Assembly (NCBI RefSeq): GCF_024347335.1
Contig: NZ_AP025463.1
Location: 2,480,001 to 2,544,000, forward strand
Direction: 5' to 3'
DNA length: 64,000 nt
From: Vibrio celticus
GTDB taxonomy: Bacteria > Pseudomonadota > Gammaproteobacteria > Enterobacterales > Vibrionaceae
Position numbers and translations under genes: made by a program. Below are positions 46,382 through 54,960 of the stretch, piece by piece. The notes beneath the pieces are model-generated. The model saw only the letters and a list, made by a program, of their open reading frames with translations. It was not told where the DNA came from and made no database searches. How positions within the stretch are numbered: the stretch's first letter is position 1; each line of letters begins with the position of its first letter.

Positions 46382-47272
46382 ATGACGCCTTCCGAACAAC
46401 TACGTTTCGACGATCTACATCAACAACACCTTACTCAATTAAAGCTTCAAGGAAAACGTCCAAAAACGATCCAAGCTTACTCACTCGCAGTTAGACGAAT
46501 AACACAGTACTTTGACCGCTGCCCTGACACGCTAACGATTGAAGATTTACGACGATACTTCAGTCAACTTATAGGACAAGTCTCATGGAGTACCATTAAG
46601 CTTGACCGCTGTGGGCTTCAATTCTTCTATAAACATACGCTGGATAAACAATGGGAATGGATAGGTATTGTTAAGCCACCTAAAGTAAAGCGGCTCCCTA
46701 ATATCATATCCCCAGAGCAAGTCGCTCAAGTCATCAACGCGACTCGAGAGACCCGCTACAAAGTGCTGTTTCTCACCATTTATACAATGGGGCTAAGAAT
46801 CAATGAAGCGCTTCACATTACTATTCCTGATATTGATAGCCATACCATGCGAGTCCATATTCGTCATGCTAAGGGAGGTAAAGATAGGCTGGTTCCAATC
46901 CCAAATCGAACCCTGCATGCGCTTCGTCGCTACTGGTGCACCCATCGACACCCTAATCTTCTTTTCCCAAGTAAAGGGAAGTGCTGTGATGTTAGCCCTA
47001 ACGATCAAGGTGCTCAAAAAGCACTAAAGAAGGTCATCAACGAATGTGGTATCTACAAACGAATTACACCTCACTCTTTACGTCACTGCTTTGCGACACA
47101 CCTTCTAGAGCAAGGGTTAGATCTGCGTTCGCTGCAAATACTACTGGGCCATAGCAGCCTAAATACCACCGCTCGCTACACACAAATGACTCAATTGAAA
47201 TTGCACGATGCGAATCAGGCACTCAACCAGTTGGCCGATAAGCTTCGCCTCGATTGGGAGCTGAATGTATGA
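46382..47272 (+). CDS. Tyrosine recombinase of an IS91-type element
   Basis: The 296-residue protein has an N-terminal SAM-like core-binding domain (about 15-95) and a catalytic domain. The first active arginine is in TMGLRINEALH (about 138), HSLRHCFATHLLEQG (about 235) supplies His and Arg, LLGHSSLNTTARYTQ (about 260) the last His and the nucleophilic tyrosine. Its stop overlaps the next gene's start as ATGA, so the two proteins are co-translated. Some IS91 relatives carry such an accessory recombinase; its contribution to transposition is unclear. Confidence 0.93.
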   Translation: MTPSEQLRFDDLHQQHLTQLKLQGKRPKTIQAYSLAVRRITQYFDRCPDTLTIEDLRRYFSQLIGQVSWSTIKLDRCGLQFFYKHTLDKQWEWIGIVKPPKVKRLPNIISPEQVAQVINATRETRYKVLFLTIYTMGLRINEALHITIPDIDSHTMRVHIRHAKGGKDRLVPIPNRTLHALRRYWCTHRHPNLLFPSKGKCCDVSPNDQGAQKALKKVINECGIYKRITPHSLRHCFATHLLEQGLDLRSLQILLGHSSLNTTARYTQMTQLKLHDANQALNQLADKLRLDWELNV

Positions 47273-48321
47273 GCACTTTTATTGAGTTACTTCGCCAATA
47301 CAAGAATCAACTTGAGTATAAATACGGCTATCGTTTTAGCACTGACACCAGAAAGGCGATTGCAGCGATGTTACGCTGCAAGACTGAGAAGCAAGGGTTA
47401 TCACAATGGTATTGCTCACACTGTCATCATGATGACAGACTGGCCTTATCGTGTGGTAATCGGCATTGCCCCCAATGCCAGCACAGTACCACATCAGGTT
47501 GGCTTGAAAGACAGAAGCGAAAACTGTTACCCACTCACTATTATATGGTGACGTTTACTGTGCCTTATGAGCTTAGGTCTTTGGCTCGTCGAAATCCAAA
47601 GGCTCTTTATCAAGCGATGTTCACTGCTGCGTCCTCAACATTGAAAGACTTTGCTCGTCGGCAATCAAAAGGTGAACTAGGGTTTACCATTGTCCTTCAT
47701 ACACACAGTCGAAAAAGAGAGTTACACCCTCACCTCCATGTCATTGTTGCAGGGGGGCAATATGATTCAAAGAGGCATGAGTGGCATAAGGGGAAAAAGG
47801 GCTACTTATATAATGAATTCGCATTGGCAAAAGTATGGCGAGCTAGGTTGTTAGACATGATTCATCACGATGCAGAGATGATGCTGCCTCAAAATGTGCC
47901 TAAAACATGGGTTGTTGATTGTCGATGTGTCGGGTATGGACTTCATGCCTTAGAATATCTGTCACGATACCTTTATCGAGGCGTCCTTCCAGATAACGAT
48001 ATCCTCAACATCACTGAAAGTGATGTCACTTTCCAGTATCAAGACAGTCAAACGAAGCAGCGACAAACACGTACGCTCCCCATACTTGAGTTTTTATGGC
48101 TTATTTTACAACATGTGCTTCCTAGGGGTATGCAACGAGTACGAGATTATGGCTTCCTTCGAGGCAATGCTAGACAGCTATGCGTTCAAATCCAATTATT
48201 CTTTTTACCAGAGAGCATTGCTTCTGAATTAGAAGCCACACCTAAAAAACCTCGAGCTGTACGGCCATGCCCTTGCTGTCAGAGCACGATGGCTTGTGTG
48301 GGGATAACTCGACCGATCTAG
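47269..48321 (+). CDS. IS91-family HUH transposase
   Basis: From the ATG at 47269 (overlapping the recombinase stop) the product is 350 residues. The N-terminal zinc-binding domain has CSHCHHDD, CGNRHCPQC (about 48-74). The HUH metal site is LHPHLHVIVAGG (about 148-159). A catalytic tyrosine follows in ALEYLSRYLYRGV (about 235-247). The C-terminus has another cysteine cluster (CPCCQSTMAC). It nicks single strands and moves DNA by rolling-circle replication. All motifs look intact. Confidence 0.95.
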   Translation: MSTFIELLRQYKNQLEYKYGYRFSTDTRKAIAAMLRCKTEKQGLSQWYCSHCHHDDRLALSCGNRHCPQCQHSTTSGWLERQKRKLLPTHYYMVTFTVPYELRSLARRNPKALYQAMFTAASSTLKDFARRQSKGELGFTIVLHTHSRKRELHPHLHVIVAGGQYDSKRHEWHKGKKGYLYNEFALAKVWRARLLDMIHHDAEMMLPQNVPKTWVVDCRCVGYGLHALEYLSRYLYRGVLPDNDILNITESDVTFQYQDSQTKQRQTRTLPILEFLWLILQHVLPRGMQRVRDYGFLRGNARQLCVQIQLFFLPESIASELEATPKKPRAVRPCPCCQSTMACVGITRPI

Positions 48322-48616
48322 CCGAAAGGCAAACGATAATAAGGAGAATAGCATTAACTATAACTAAAAAGGGAGGGTGTAAATATATGATATAAATCAG
48401 AAAACTAAAGGTGTGATGCTACAATGAATCACGCTCTAGATTTACTCGCCCTTAAGAAAGACACTACTCAAAAGAAGCCTCTCACCCCTAGCCGAAAATT
48501 ACTAATAAAGAAGAAGCACGGGCTTGTTCAACTCTGAATAAAACTGTCGGCTACGCGACAGCTATTCTTGTTTGTTACGTCCCTTTACCCCATTACACTT
48601 TGAGCGTGGGAAAGTG
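48322..48616. other. Non-coding DNA between the IS91-type element and the recombinase operon
   Basis: About 295 bases. A 37-codon frame (48424-48537, MNHALDLLALKKDTTQKK) is the only one and lacks supporting evidence. The replication origin end of the IS91-type element probably lies here. Confidence 0.45.
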
Positions 48617-49081
48617 TTACTTTATGGGTGTCACAACTGAGTTTTCATCTAACAGCTCTTGTTGTAGCTCAAACACCCTGAAACGGAGCCTGGCATTTTC
48701 AGCCTCTAACTGCTTCCGGGCCTCAACTGCATTGTTTCGTTGCACCCTGTATTTATCCTTAAGCTCATTTGCTTTTTTTAATTCGTGTTTTAGCCTATCA
48801 AGCTCAGACAAAGGGACATCTAGCTCAATATCTAAGCCTGTTGTCATCGCCTTATCGCGGTTGAGGTTGTATTCATCGAGAACAGGTTTGGCATAGGCCA
48901 CGAACTCTTTGAACTTATGGACATAGCTATTGCCAAGTTGGGCTTCATTATTGATTCGGTTCAACGTCAGCTTGCCAGTCGCCTTAACATGAAGCGGCTT
49001 GCCATCTAATAAGCGCTGAAATGCATTGACCAGTAACCCTTCTGCCTTGCAGGTTGCCTTATACTCAACTTTCATCACCAT
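48617..49081 (-). CDS. Coiled-coil protein, last gene of the recombinase operon
   Basis: The 154-residue protein has a compact N-terminal half with LDGKPLHVKATGKLTLNRIN and a long C-terminal coiled coil (about 90-145) with LDRLKHELKKANELKDKYRV and LEAENARLRFRVFELQQEL. Its ATGGTGATG start region overlaps the stop of the preceding gene. It may bind DNA ends or bridge recombinase subunits; I do not recognise a family. Fifth gene of the operon. Confidence 0.75.
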   Translation of the reverse strand: MVMKVEYKATCKAEGLLVNAFQRLLDGKPLHVKATGKLTLNRINNEAQLGNSYVHKFKEFVAYAKPVLDEYNLNRDKAMTTGLDIELDVPLSELDRLKHELKKANELKDKYRVQRNNAVEARKQLEAENARLRFRVFELQQELLDENSVVTPIK

Positions 49082-49425
49082 ACCGCCTTAATATCATCAT
49101 TGAAGCCATCAAATGGGATGCTGTGTTTGACCAATGTAGGTTCAATGGACTGAATCTTCTTTTTTCTGGCATCCAGAATCAACTCATTGGCATAATCACC
49201 CATATCATTGATTGCCCGGAACGAAGCAATGAGGTTGTCCCGCTCCTTTGAAAGCCTTTTAGCCGCTTTATCAGTGATTACCTTATGCTCACAGGGGGCT
49301 TCAACAATATCCATCAATGAGCAAAGCCGCTCACAATTACGATTGGTGCAGTAGCCACCTGTAGGAAGCAACACAATGGATTTGTCACCAGACCTTACCA
49401 AAGCGAGCAACTCACTTCGGGACAT
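49075..49425 (-). CDS. Small cysteine-rich protein of the recombinase operon
   Basis: A 116-residue protein whose ATG at 49425 has AGGGAAG upstream and overlaps the end of the third recombinase gene by 31 bases. The N-terminal half has four cysteines (GYCTNRNCERLCSL, then APCEHK), possibly a zinc knuckle; the rest is helical. It occupies the fourth place of a five-gene operon, the position of a small conserved factor in strand-biased integrative elements. Function unknown. Confidence 0.7.
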   Translation of the reverse strand: MSRSELLALVRSGDKSIVLLPTGGYCTNRNCERLCSLMDIVEAPCEHKVITDKAAKRLSKERDNLIASFRAINDMGDYANELILDARKKKIQSIEPTLVKHSIPFDGFNDDIKAVW

Positions 49426-51053
49426 AACAATTTCTTCCCTTGTGCTAGCCGCTCTGCTTTATTTTGGGCTATGCGCTCGCCTTCAGCACCACTTAAGGTA
49501 TCGGATACATTGTAAATCTCATCCCATGCGTCCACTGCTGAGTTTTCAATGGCTTCATCAACTTCACTCATTAACTTTGTATCCATCAGCAGTTGGTTGG
49601 TACGCGCCAGTTCGGAATAATTCGCGTACCAGTTGGACATATTAATATTGCGGTGTTTAAGTTGGTATTTTACTGTAAGCGCATTGCCCAGCCGGTTTTT
49701 CACCATAAAGACCACAAAACTCCTTCGTAAGTCATGTGGACTAAGCTTTGGTAAACCGCCTCCAATCTTTAAACTTCCTGCTCGCTCTGGATTTAACAGG
49801 TCGAATTCGTCAACGTCTTCGGCGGTCGCAGTAATGTTGAACTCTTTCATATTCAATGCATCACGAGCCCCGTCAATACCGTATTTTAACGATGCTTTAT
49901 TTACGAGAGCTTCACGGTCATAAGAGAAATCAGAAGAAATAAAGGCACTTTCAAGGTCTTGTTTCTTTGCATTATATTGGTCTTGGGTTAACAGACCATT
50001 TTGATAGCAGTCATCCAGTCGTTCTAAACTGTATTTTCTCGCGGCTTGCGTGGCGTCATAAGCTAGCTCCAGTGCCAGTTTTGCGATAGGGGCAGTATTC
50101 CACGTCGTATAAATTCTTTCACCCTTATTTCCCTTTGTCGAAAACCCTGAGACCTTGGGCACAGCAGCTAATGTATCGTCATAGCTCTCTTTGTTCATGG
50201 AGAGCAGCTCTTCCTTTCGGGCGGCGGAGAATAAGCCGACACAGATAAAGCACATCCTGAGCATTGCTCCTAACCAGCTTCCTCGCCTGTAAAAGGAGAA
50301 GTTAGGAATGGCTTTTCGTTCAGGCCATTTCTTTGTTCTATCAGACATCCTTTTGCTAAATGTCATCATTTGCCTATCGCTTAGGACACTGACACCTAGC
50401 GCTTTTAGCTCAGCGTTGAACATTTCATCCTGATAGGTGTAAAGCTTTTCCATCGCCTCTGAAATCTGATGGCGATAGGGGTGATAGGTTTCCACAAACT
50501 CAACAACAGTTTTTAAAATACTGACATGAATCGCTTCAGGAAATGCGATGGCCTGACCATCACCAGCATCAGGGTTAACCCACTGGCTATACTCTCGTTT
50601 ATGGACATAACGCGTTACAAGGCCCGCTTTATTCAGTGAATTAATGCCCGAGGCAAGTTGTCGGCACGTACCTTCACTGCCAACCCCATGCAATGTTTTA
50701 CTGCATCTTTTCCACTCTCGCTCGCTCGAAAGTAAGCTGAAGTCACTTTTACCCCAACGTGTGGCGATGCCTTTTAATTTATCCCTAATCGTTCTCAGCG
50801 AGCTAACAGCCTTATGGGAATTGGAGTTTGATGTTTCCTTTTGGTATTGAATCAGTGCATAAAGGTAAGACTGAATATCGTGGCGGTACTTCTCATCAGT
50901 ATGCCCAAAAGACAATGTTTTTTCATTCTGGTTCAGGGCGTGAAAGTCCCACTTTGCATCGAAGACACGAGAAACACCTTTCCCGTCAGAGTCAAACGTC
51001 ACATACGGATTTTCAGCGAGTTCTTGGCGAAGCTGTATAAGCTGTTTAGACAT
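49395..51053 (-). CDS. Tyrosine recombinase, IntB-like (third of a trio)
   Basis: The 552-residue protein has a long N-terminal arm and a recombinase catalytic domain. GLFSAARKEELLS (about 275-287) holds the first arginine. SPHDLRRSFVVFMV (about 455) carries the His-x-x-Arg motif. YQLKHRNINMSNWYANYSE (about 478-496) supplies a histidine and candidate nucleophilic tyrosines. It therefore looks active, unlike the middle protein of the trio. It starts 3 bases after the preceding stop and is translated as part of one operon. Confidence 0.88.
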   Translation of the reverse strand: MSKQLIQLRQELAENPYVTFDSDGKGVSRVFDAKWDFHALNQNEKTLSFGHTDEKYRHDIQSYLYALIQYQKETSNSNSHKAVSSLRTIRDKLKGIATRWGKSDFSLLSSEREWKRCSKTLHGVGSEGTCRQLASGINSLNKAGLVTRYVHKREYSQWVNPDAGDGQAIAFPEAIHVSILKTVVEFVETYHPYRHQISEAMEKLYTYQDEMFNAELKALGVSVLSDRQMMTFSKRMSDRTKKWPERKAIPNFSFYRRGSWLGAMLRMCFICVGLFSAARKEELLSMNKESYDDTLAAVPKVSGFSTKGNKGERIYTTWNTAPIAKLALELAYDATQAARKYSLERLDDCYQNGLLTQDQYNAKKQDLESAFISSDFSYDREALVNKASLKYGIDGARDALNMKEFNITATAEDVDEFDLLNPERAGSLKIGGGLPKLSPHDLRRSFVVFMVKNRLGNALTVKYQLKHRNINMSNWYANYSELARTNQLLMDTKLMSEVDEAIENSAVDAWDEIYNVSDTLSGAEGERIAQNKAERLAQGKKLLCPEVSCSLW

Positions 51054-51056
51054 AAA

Positions 51057-52916
51057 TTACCCCTTAAAGAATTGGCTTGCACTGGCTCGGTCTTGGTAAA
51101 GCGGGTGGTAGTCGCCATCATCCACTTTTTGTTTTGCTTGAGCGTAATTTTTGGGTGCTTTTTGTTTCAGCCTGATAAGGACTTTTTCAACACCCTCCAC
51201 CACAAAATACTCATCCTTCGGTGCGGAATTACTTGCCACCATCTCTTTGAGGTCTTCGATTTGTTCTAAAAATGACAACATCAACCAGATGTCATTTTCT
51301 GACGCCACCAATTTATGGCTGTCACAATCAAAACAAGCAAGAAAATCCGTGCAACGTCCCGTATCTTTCGAAAAATCGATGCCCGACTGCTTCATGCGCC
51401 TTGCTTCCGCAATAAGCTTCTCTGGTGTTGCCCCTGCGCATTTGATGCCACTGGGCGTGGTCATTAATGGCTGCTCTTTGCTTTCACGGCTGCGCAAATT
51501 CTTATAATCATAATCTGACAAAATATCGCTGCGCATCGCCTTTGCATCCTCGATGGCTTTGCCTATCTCCTCGCCCTTGGCAACCGCGTATTGTGCGTCC
51601 ATCGTGGCATTAAGGTTGTTATCATGGTCTGCCTGAACACCACTAGAGTAGCGTTGGGCGACAACATTTATTTCATTATTCAGCCCCTGTGACACAAGGA
51701 AGATATCCTCAGTGACTCGCATCAGTACATCAGATTTTGTCGCCCTGAATCGACTTGTCGTAACCGTTAAGCCAGTTATCTTCTCAAGCTGAGTATTGAT
51801 GTAGCCAATATGTGAACTCTGGGCATTGAATGTCCAAACCTCACCGCTGGCACTAAAGAAAGGGCAAAGTGGTAGCTCGTTTGACAGCGGGATGCCTAGT
51901 GACTGGTACATCGCTTTAGAGGTTTTTAGCCATCGGGTAATCAACTCTTTAGTTCGCTGACTAAAGCCAGCGCTATTATCCAAGCCTTTATAGCCTGCCC
52001 TGAATTTCTCACCGTCAAAAACAAACCGCCCACTGCCAATACTTTTAAATGAAACGTCCTTGTGGCGCACATTAGCAAGCACCGATGTATTCATGCCTGT
52101 CAGCATTGAGAATATGAAAAACCAATTGCGTGAAGCCTGATTATAAAATACCTGACGATTAAGCTGCTCAAGTTGAAGCGAGCTACTCTTTATTGTTCCA
52201 GCCGCAGGTTTCATGCATTTCTTGAGGCCATATTTCTTAAAACTAATTTGCTTTGGTGTCCAGCTATTACGCTTTGCTTGTTCATCAAACCGCTCTTCAT
52301 CAAAAAACGGATGGATATATAACAACTCATTGTTCTCAATCGCCTCCTGAAAGGCCAGTGCACCTTTAACCAAGACCTTGGATAGTGGCTTCAACTCTGT
52401 TTCCACATGGAACGCTTTGTTCGCAGCCAAAGGGCGTGCTGCAACTTCTGGCAATACATTAAGGTCAGACTCTCTATTCCACAGCCTTAACAGGAAAGAT
52501 AAGCTGATTTTAATTTGCGCTGCTTTTGATACCTGCTCACCTTTCTCGCGTAATTTATTGAAGTGCTTTAAGCAATCAATCATGACGGCATTAGCGAAAA
52601 AGTCACCGTGATGTCCAATACCATCAAGATATTGGAAGTAGATTACAAGCCCAGACAAATAATTCTGCTTTGACTTGTTTTTAGGTAAGAGGCTTAGTCG
52701 TTGGTGAATGTCCCTAACGATACCATCCCGATTAGCTAAGACCTCACTCCCTGACTTTATTTGCTTTACTGTTGGAACATTGCGGTAGCGTAAACGGTAT
52801 GTGTAAGATTGAACTCCATTGCCGCAGTCTAAAACCATTTCTTCAAAGCAAAGTGGAATAATTGGCGCGCTGGTCTTCTTTATCTTAATTTTGGTGCGCT
52901 TTCGTCCTTGAATCAT
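51057..52916 (-). CDS. Tyrosine-recombinase-fold protein, probably inactive (second of a trio)
   Basis: The 619-residue protein aligns in layout with recombinases but has lost the first catalytic arginine: the usual TGLR is TGMNTSVLANVR (about 290). The His-x-x-Arg box is replaced by TTSRFRATKSDVLM (about 408). A tyrosine remains in AQRYSSG. The C-terminal 150 residues add a cysteine-containing segment (DTGRCTDFLACFDCDSHK). A degenerate middle recombinase matches the 'tfp' gene of intA-tfp-intB elements. Its ATG overlaps the preceding stop by four bases. Confidence 0.85.
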   Translation of the reverse strand: MIQGRKRTKIKIKKTSAPIIPLCFEEMVLDCGNGVQSYTYRLRYRNVPTVKQIKSGSEVLANRDGIVRDIHQRLSLLPKNKSKQNYLSGLVIYFQYLDGIGHHGDFFANAVMIDCLKHFNKLREKGEQVSKAAQIKISLSFLLRLWNRESDLNVLPEVAARPLAANKAFHVETELKPLSKVLVKGALAFQEAIENNELLYIHPFFDEERFDEQAKRNSWTPKQISFKKYGLKKCMKPAAGTIKSSSLQLEQLNRQVFYNQASRNWFFIFSMLTGMNTSVLANVRHKDVSFKSIGSGRFVFDGEKFRAGYKGLDNSAGFSQRTKELITRWLKTSKAMYQSLGIPLSNELPLCPFFSASGEVWTFNAQSSHIGYINTQLEKITGLTVTTSRFRATKSDVLMRVTEDIFLVSQGLNNEINVVAQRYSSGVQADHDNNLNATMDAQYAVAKGEEIGKAIEDAKAMRSDILSDYDYKNLRSRESKEQPLMTTPSGIKCAGATPEKLIAEARRMKQSGIDFSKDTGRCTDFLACFDCDSHKLVASENDIWLMLSFLEQIEDLKEMVASNSAPKDEYFVVEGVEKVLIRLKQKAPKNYAQAKQKVDDGDYHPLYQDRASASQFFKG

Positions 52917-54508
52917 AATGACCCCTCTAAATCATCAAACGCGCCAATATAGTCCAGTACGTCCTCGTAGATTTCATCGGCAGAAGGCATATCCTGTGCA
53001 ATTTTCAGGTATTCCATCGTCGTCGCCCTATCTTCATGGCCTAGCAACACTGACACCCTATCCAATGCCTCATCGGGTGTGATTGACGGGTTGCCATGCT
53101 CATCCTTTTTATTTAAAAGGTGGCGGAATATATTCACGGCAAATGTTGAACGCAGATTATGTATAGAGCCGACAATAGGCTGGTCAAGACCTTGGGTTAG
53201 GTTTGCAGTGTTACGTATTTCCACCCAGCGCCCAGTAAAGTCTTGTAACCGCTTAAACATCGGTTTCCCGGACTGGGTAATAAACAGGTATTCCAGTTCA
53301 GGGTTGATTGCATCATCACCCTCAAAGAAATGCGTATTACCTGCCTCAGCCTGCTCCTTGCACCATGCTTTGAATTTCTCAAGGCGCTTTTGATACCTAT
53401 CAGACTGCGAGTAATCGTAAAGCATCTTCATCAATGTGGCGGGGATAATGGTTTCGCGGCTTTTATTCTTCTCTGCGAAGCCCTCAGCAGTCTTTGTGAG
53501 TGATTGATACTTATCACCGACACCCAAATCCATCACAGGCTTTTTAAACACCTCTTTGCCGCCCTGAATCATGGTTTCGGGGTTAACAATCTGTCCTAAA
53601 TGAAGGCTCGCTGCTTCCTCTCGGCGTAACCCCGTATTACGGCAAATCATTGGGTGCAGGCAAAACTCAATCGGCAGTGAATGCAGTTTATTATTGTCAC
53701 CATGACGAACCACCCTACGAGACTTCATTAATATGTTTTGCAGGATGTTCCATTCATTATTGGTAAACGGCTTTAGATCACGGCGCAGGTTGCTGAGGTT
53801 TGTGCCGCCACTGCGTGATGACTTAGAAAACTTAATCCGCATATCCGTCGTGTGTACCTGCTTACGTTGGTAAGCTTTCATACTTGATGCAGACGCTTCG
53901 AAATGGATGTTAACTGTCTCAAATTGGAAGGGCGGATTATTGAAGCGGATACCTTGACGAAGACAATGTTTGTAGAAACCAACGACACTACTCATATATT
54001 GCCTAGCCGTTGTTTTAGCCAATACGCCATTAATAGCGAGCTGCTTTATTCCATCTCGATATTGGTAGGTTACCCGTTCTTGTTTGTTGCGAGGAAAGAT
54101 ACTCCATTCTGGACGGGGGTCATCATAGAGAGGGTCAAAGTCCCCTTCATCGTATTCAGCATCCCACTCAGCCTGCTTGTCCAATACAAAACTAAAGTAA
54201 TGAGCAAGCCCTTGTGCATCTGTACCAAGCTCAAGCACGCCATCATCGATTGCTTTCGACAATAAGAACTCATTAACCATGTCTAATGATTGATAGCTGA
54301 TTAGTTTGTCTTTATCGTCATACTCAGCAATATGGAGTAAAGGGAGCTTTTTGATGAGGGTTTTATTGCCATTGGCACGGTAGGTAATCTGAGGCTCGCC
54401 ATTCTCATCAATAGATACTAATGGTTTCTCGTAAACGAAGTTAGGTATAGTCGAAATTTCTACTTCTTTTCGTATGACCTTTTTCTTATTTGCATCTTTA
54501 TCTGACAT
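52913..54508 (-). CDS. Tyrosine recombinase, IntA-like (first of a trio)
   Basis: I choose the ATG at 54508 (AAGG six bases upstream) rather than 54529, giving 531 residues. The catalytic domain is complete: CRNTGLRREEAASLHL (about 297) has the first arginine, SIHNLRSTFAVNIFRH (about 460) the His-x-x-Arg box, and VLLGHEDRATTMEYLKIAQ (about 495) the last histidine and the tyrosine nucleophile. It heads a minus-strand operon of five genes and is probably the main integrase. A LexA-like box overlaps its promoter region. Confidence 0.9.
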   Translation of the reverse strand: MSDKDANKKKVIRKEVEISTIPNFVYEKPLVSIDENGEPQITYRANGNKTLIKKLPLLHIAEYDDKDKLISYQSLDMVNEFLLSKAIDDGVLELGTDAQGLAHYFSFVLDKQAEWDAEYDEGDFDPLYDDPRPEWSIFPRNKQERVTYQYRDGIKQLAINGVLAKTTARQYMSSVVGFYKHCLRQGIRFNNPPFQFETVNIHFEASASSMKAYQRKQVHTTDMRIKFSKSSRSGGTNLSNLRRDLKPFTNNEWNILQNILMKSRRVVRHGDNNKLHSLPIEFCLHPMICRNTGLRREEAASLHLGQIVNPETMIQGGKEVFKKPVMDLGVGDKYQSLTKTAEGFAEKNKSRETIIPATLMKMLYDYSQSDRYQKRLEKFKAWCKEQAEAGNTHFFEGDDAINPELEYLFITQSGKPMFKRLQDFTGRWVEIRNTANLTQGLDQPIVGSIHNLRSTFAVNIFRHLLNKKDEHGNPSITPDEALDRVSVLLGHEDRATTMEYLKIAQDMPSADEIYEDVLDYIGAFDDLEGSL

Positions 54509-54521
54509 ACTAAACCTTATA

Positions 54522-54537
54522 CTGTACATACAATCAG
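54522..54537. promoter_or_regulatory. LexA-like box upstream of the integrase operon
   Basis: On the minus strand CTGATTGTATGTACAG fits CTGT-N8-ACAG with one mismatch, 14 bases before the chosen start. An overlapping CTGTATATAC on the same strand strengthens the SOS-box look. It would link excision to DNA damage. Confidence 0.45.
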
Positions 54538-54960
54538 TATATACAGCATTCTCAACTTTGAAAGTTAATTGTGAGGTTTTAGTCTATCAGGTAAGTTTTG
54601 TCTCAGAATTTCGGTCACAGTCACTCTATCCTGCCATGACAAAATCTATGGCAAACCATTATTAACAGAATACGAATGAACAAATGCTCTAAACAGCTTT
54701 GGGGCAGCTTTGAGTTAAGGCCCCCAGATACGCTAATGCCAAGTGACCTTTGTCCAACACCACTCAATGTCGAAACATCGTTGGACAATTCTGAGTTACA
54801 TCCTGCACTAAATTAGTATTTCATGTATTACTAAAGGTATTACAAAACCTCTACTCTAGTGGCCAAATTAACCCAGCCACTACATAAAAACATTGAAGCA
54901 AAGTAAGTAAATCTGAGATAAGAAACATAGCTCAGACACATAATCAGACAAGCAGCCAAA
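54530..54960. other. Non-coding end of the recombinase element
   Basis: No ORF. It contains the LexA-like box, an inverted repeat TTGTCCAAC / GTTGGACAA at 54750-54758 and 54780-54788 with 21 bases between, and the right 19-bp direct repeat at 54782-54800. Paired recombinase arms plus a repeated core are what an attachment site should show. Confidence 0.55.
54750..54800. repeat. Right copy of the 19-bp direct repeat with a nested inverted repeat (candidate attachment site)
   Basis: TGGACAATTCTGAGTTACA (54782-54800) repeats 44981-44999 with one mismatch. It overlaps the right arm of the 9-bp inverted repeat TTGTCCAAC / GTTGGACAA. It lies about 270 bases upstream of the first recombinase gene, the usual distance between an integrase gene and its attachment site. 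Confidence 0.55.

Larger units (their letters stand above)
46382..48321 (+). mobile_element. IS91-family-type element (coding part; ends not resolved)
   Basis: A recombinase gene and a HUH transposase gene overlap by ATGA and form the coding unit of an IS91-type rolling-circle element. These elements have no target duplication and short, non-inverted ends, so limits cannot be fixed by eye. The left end should lie within 46164-46381 and the right end within 48322-48616. Confidence 0.75.

Noticed and set aside
48424..48537. 37-codon frame after the IS91-type transposase
   Set aside because: Too short and unsupported; more likely part of the element's non-coding right end.
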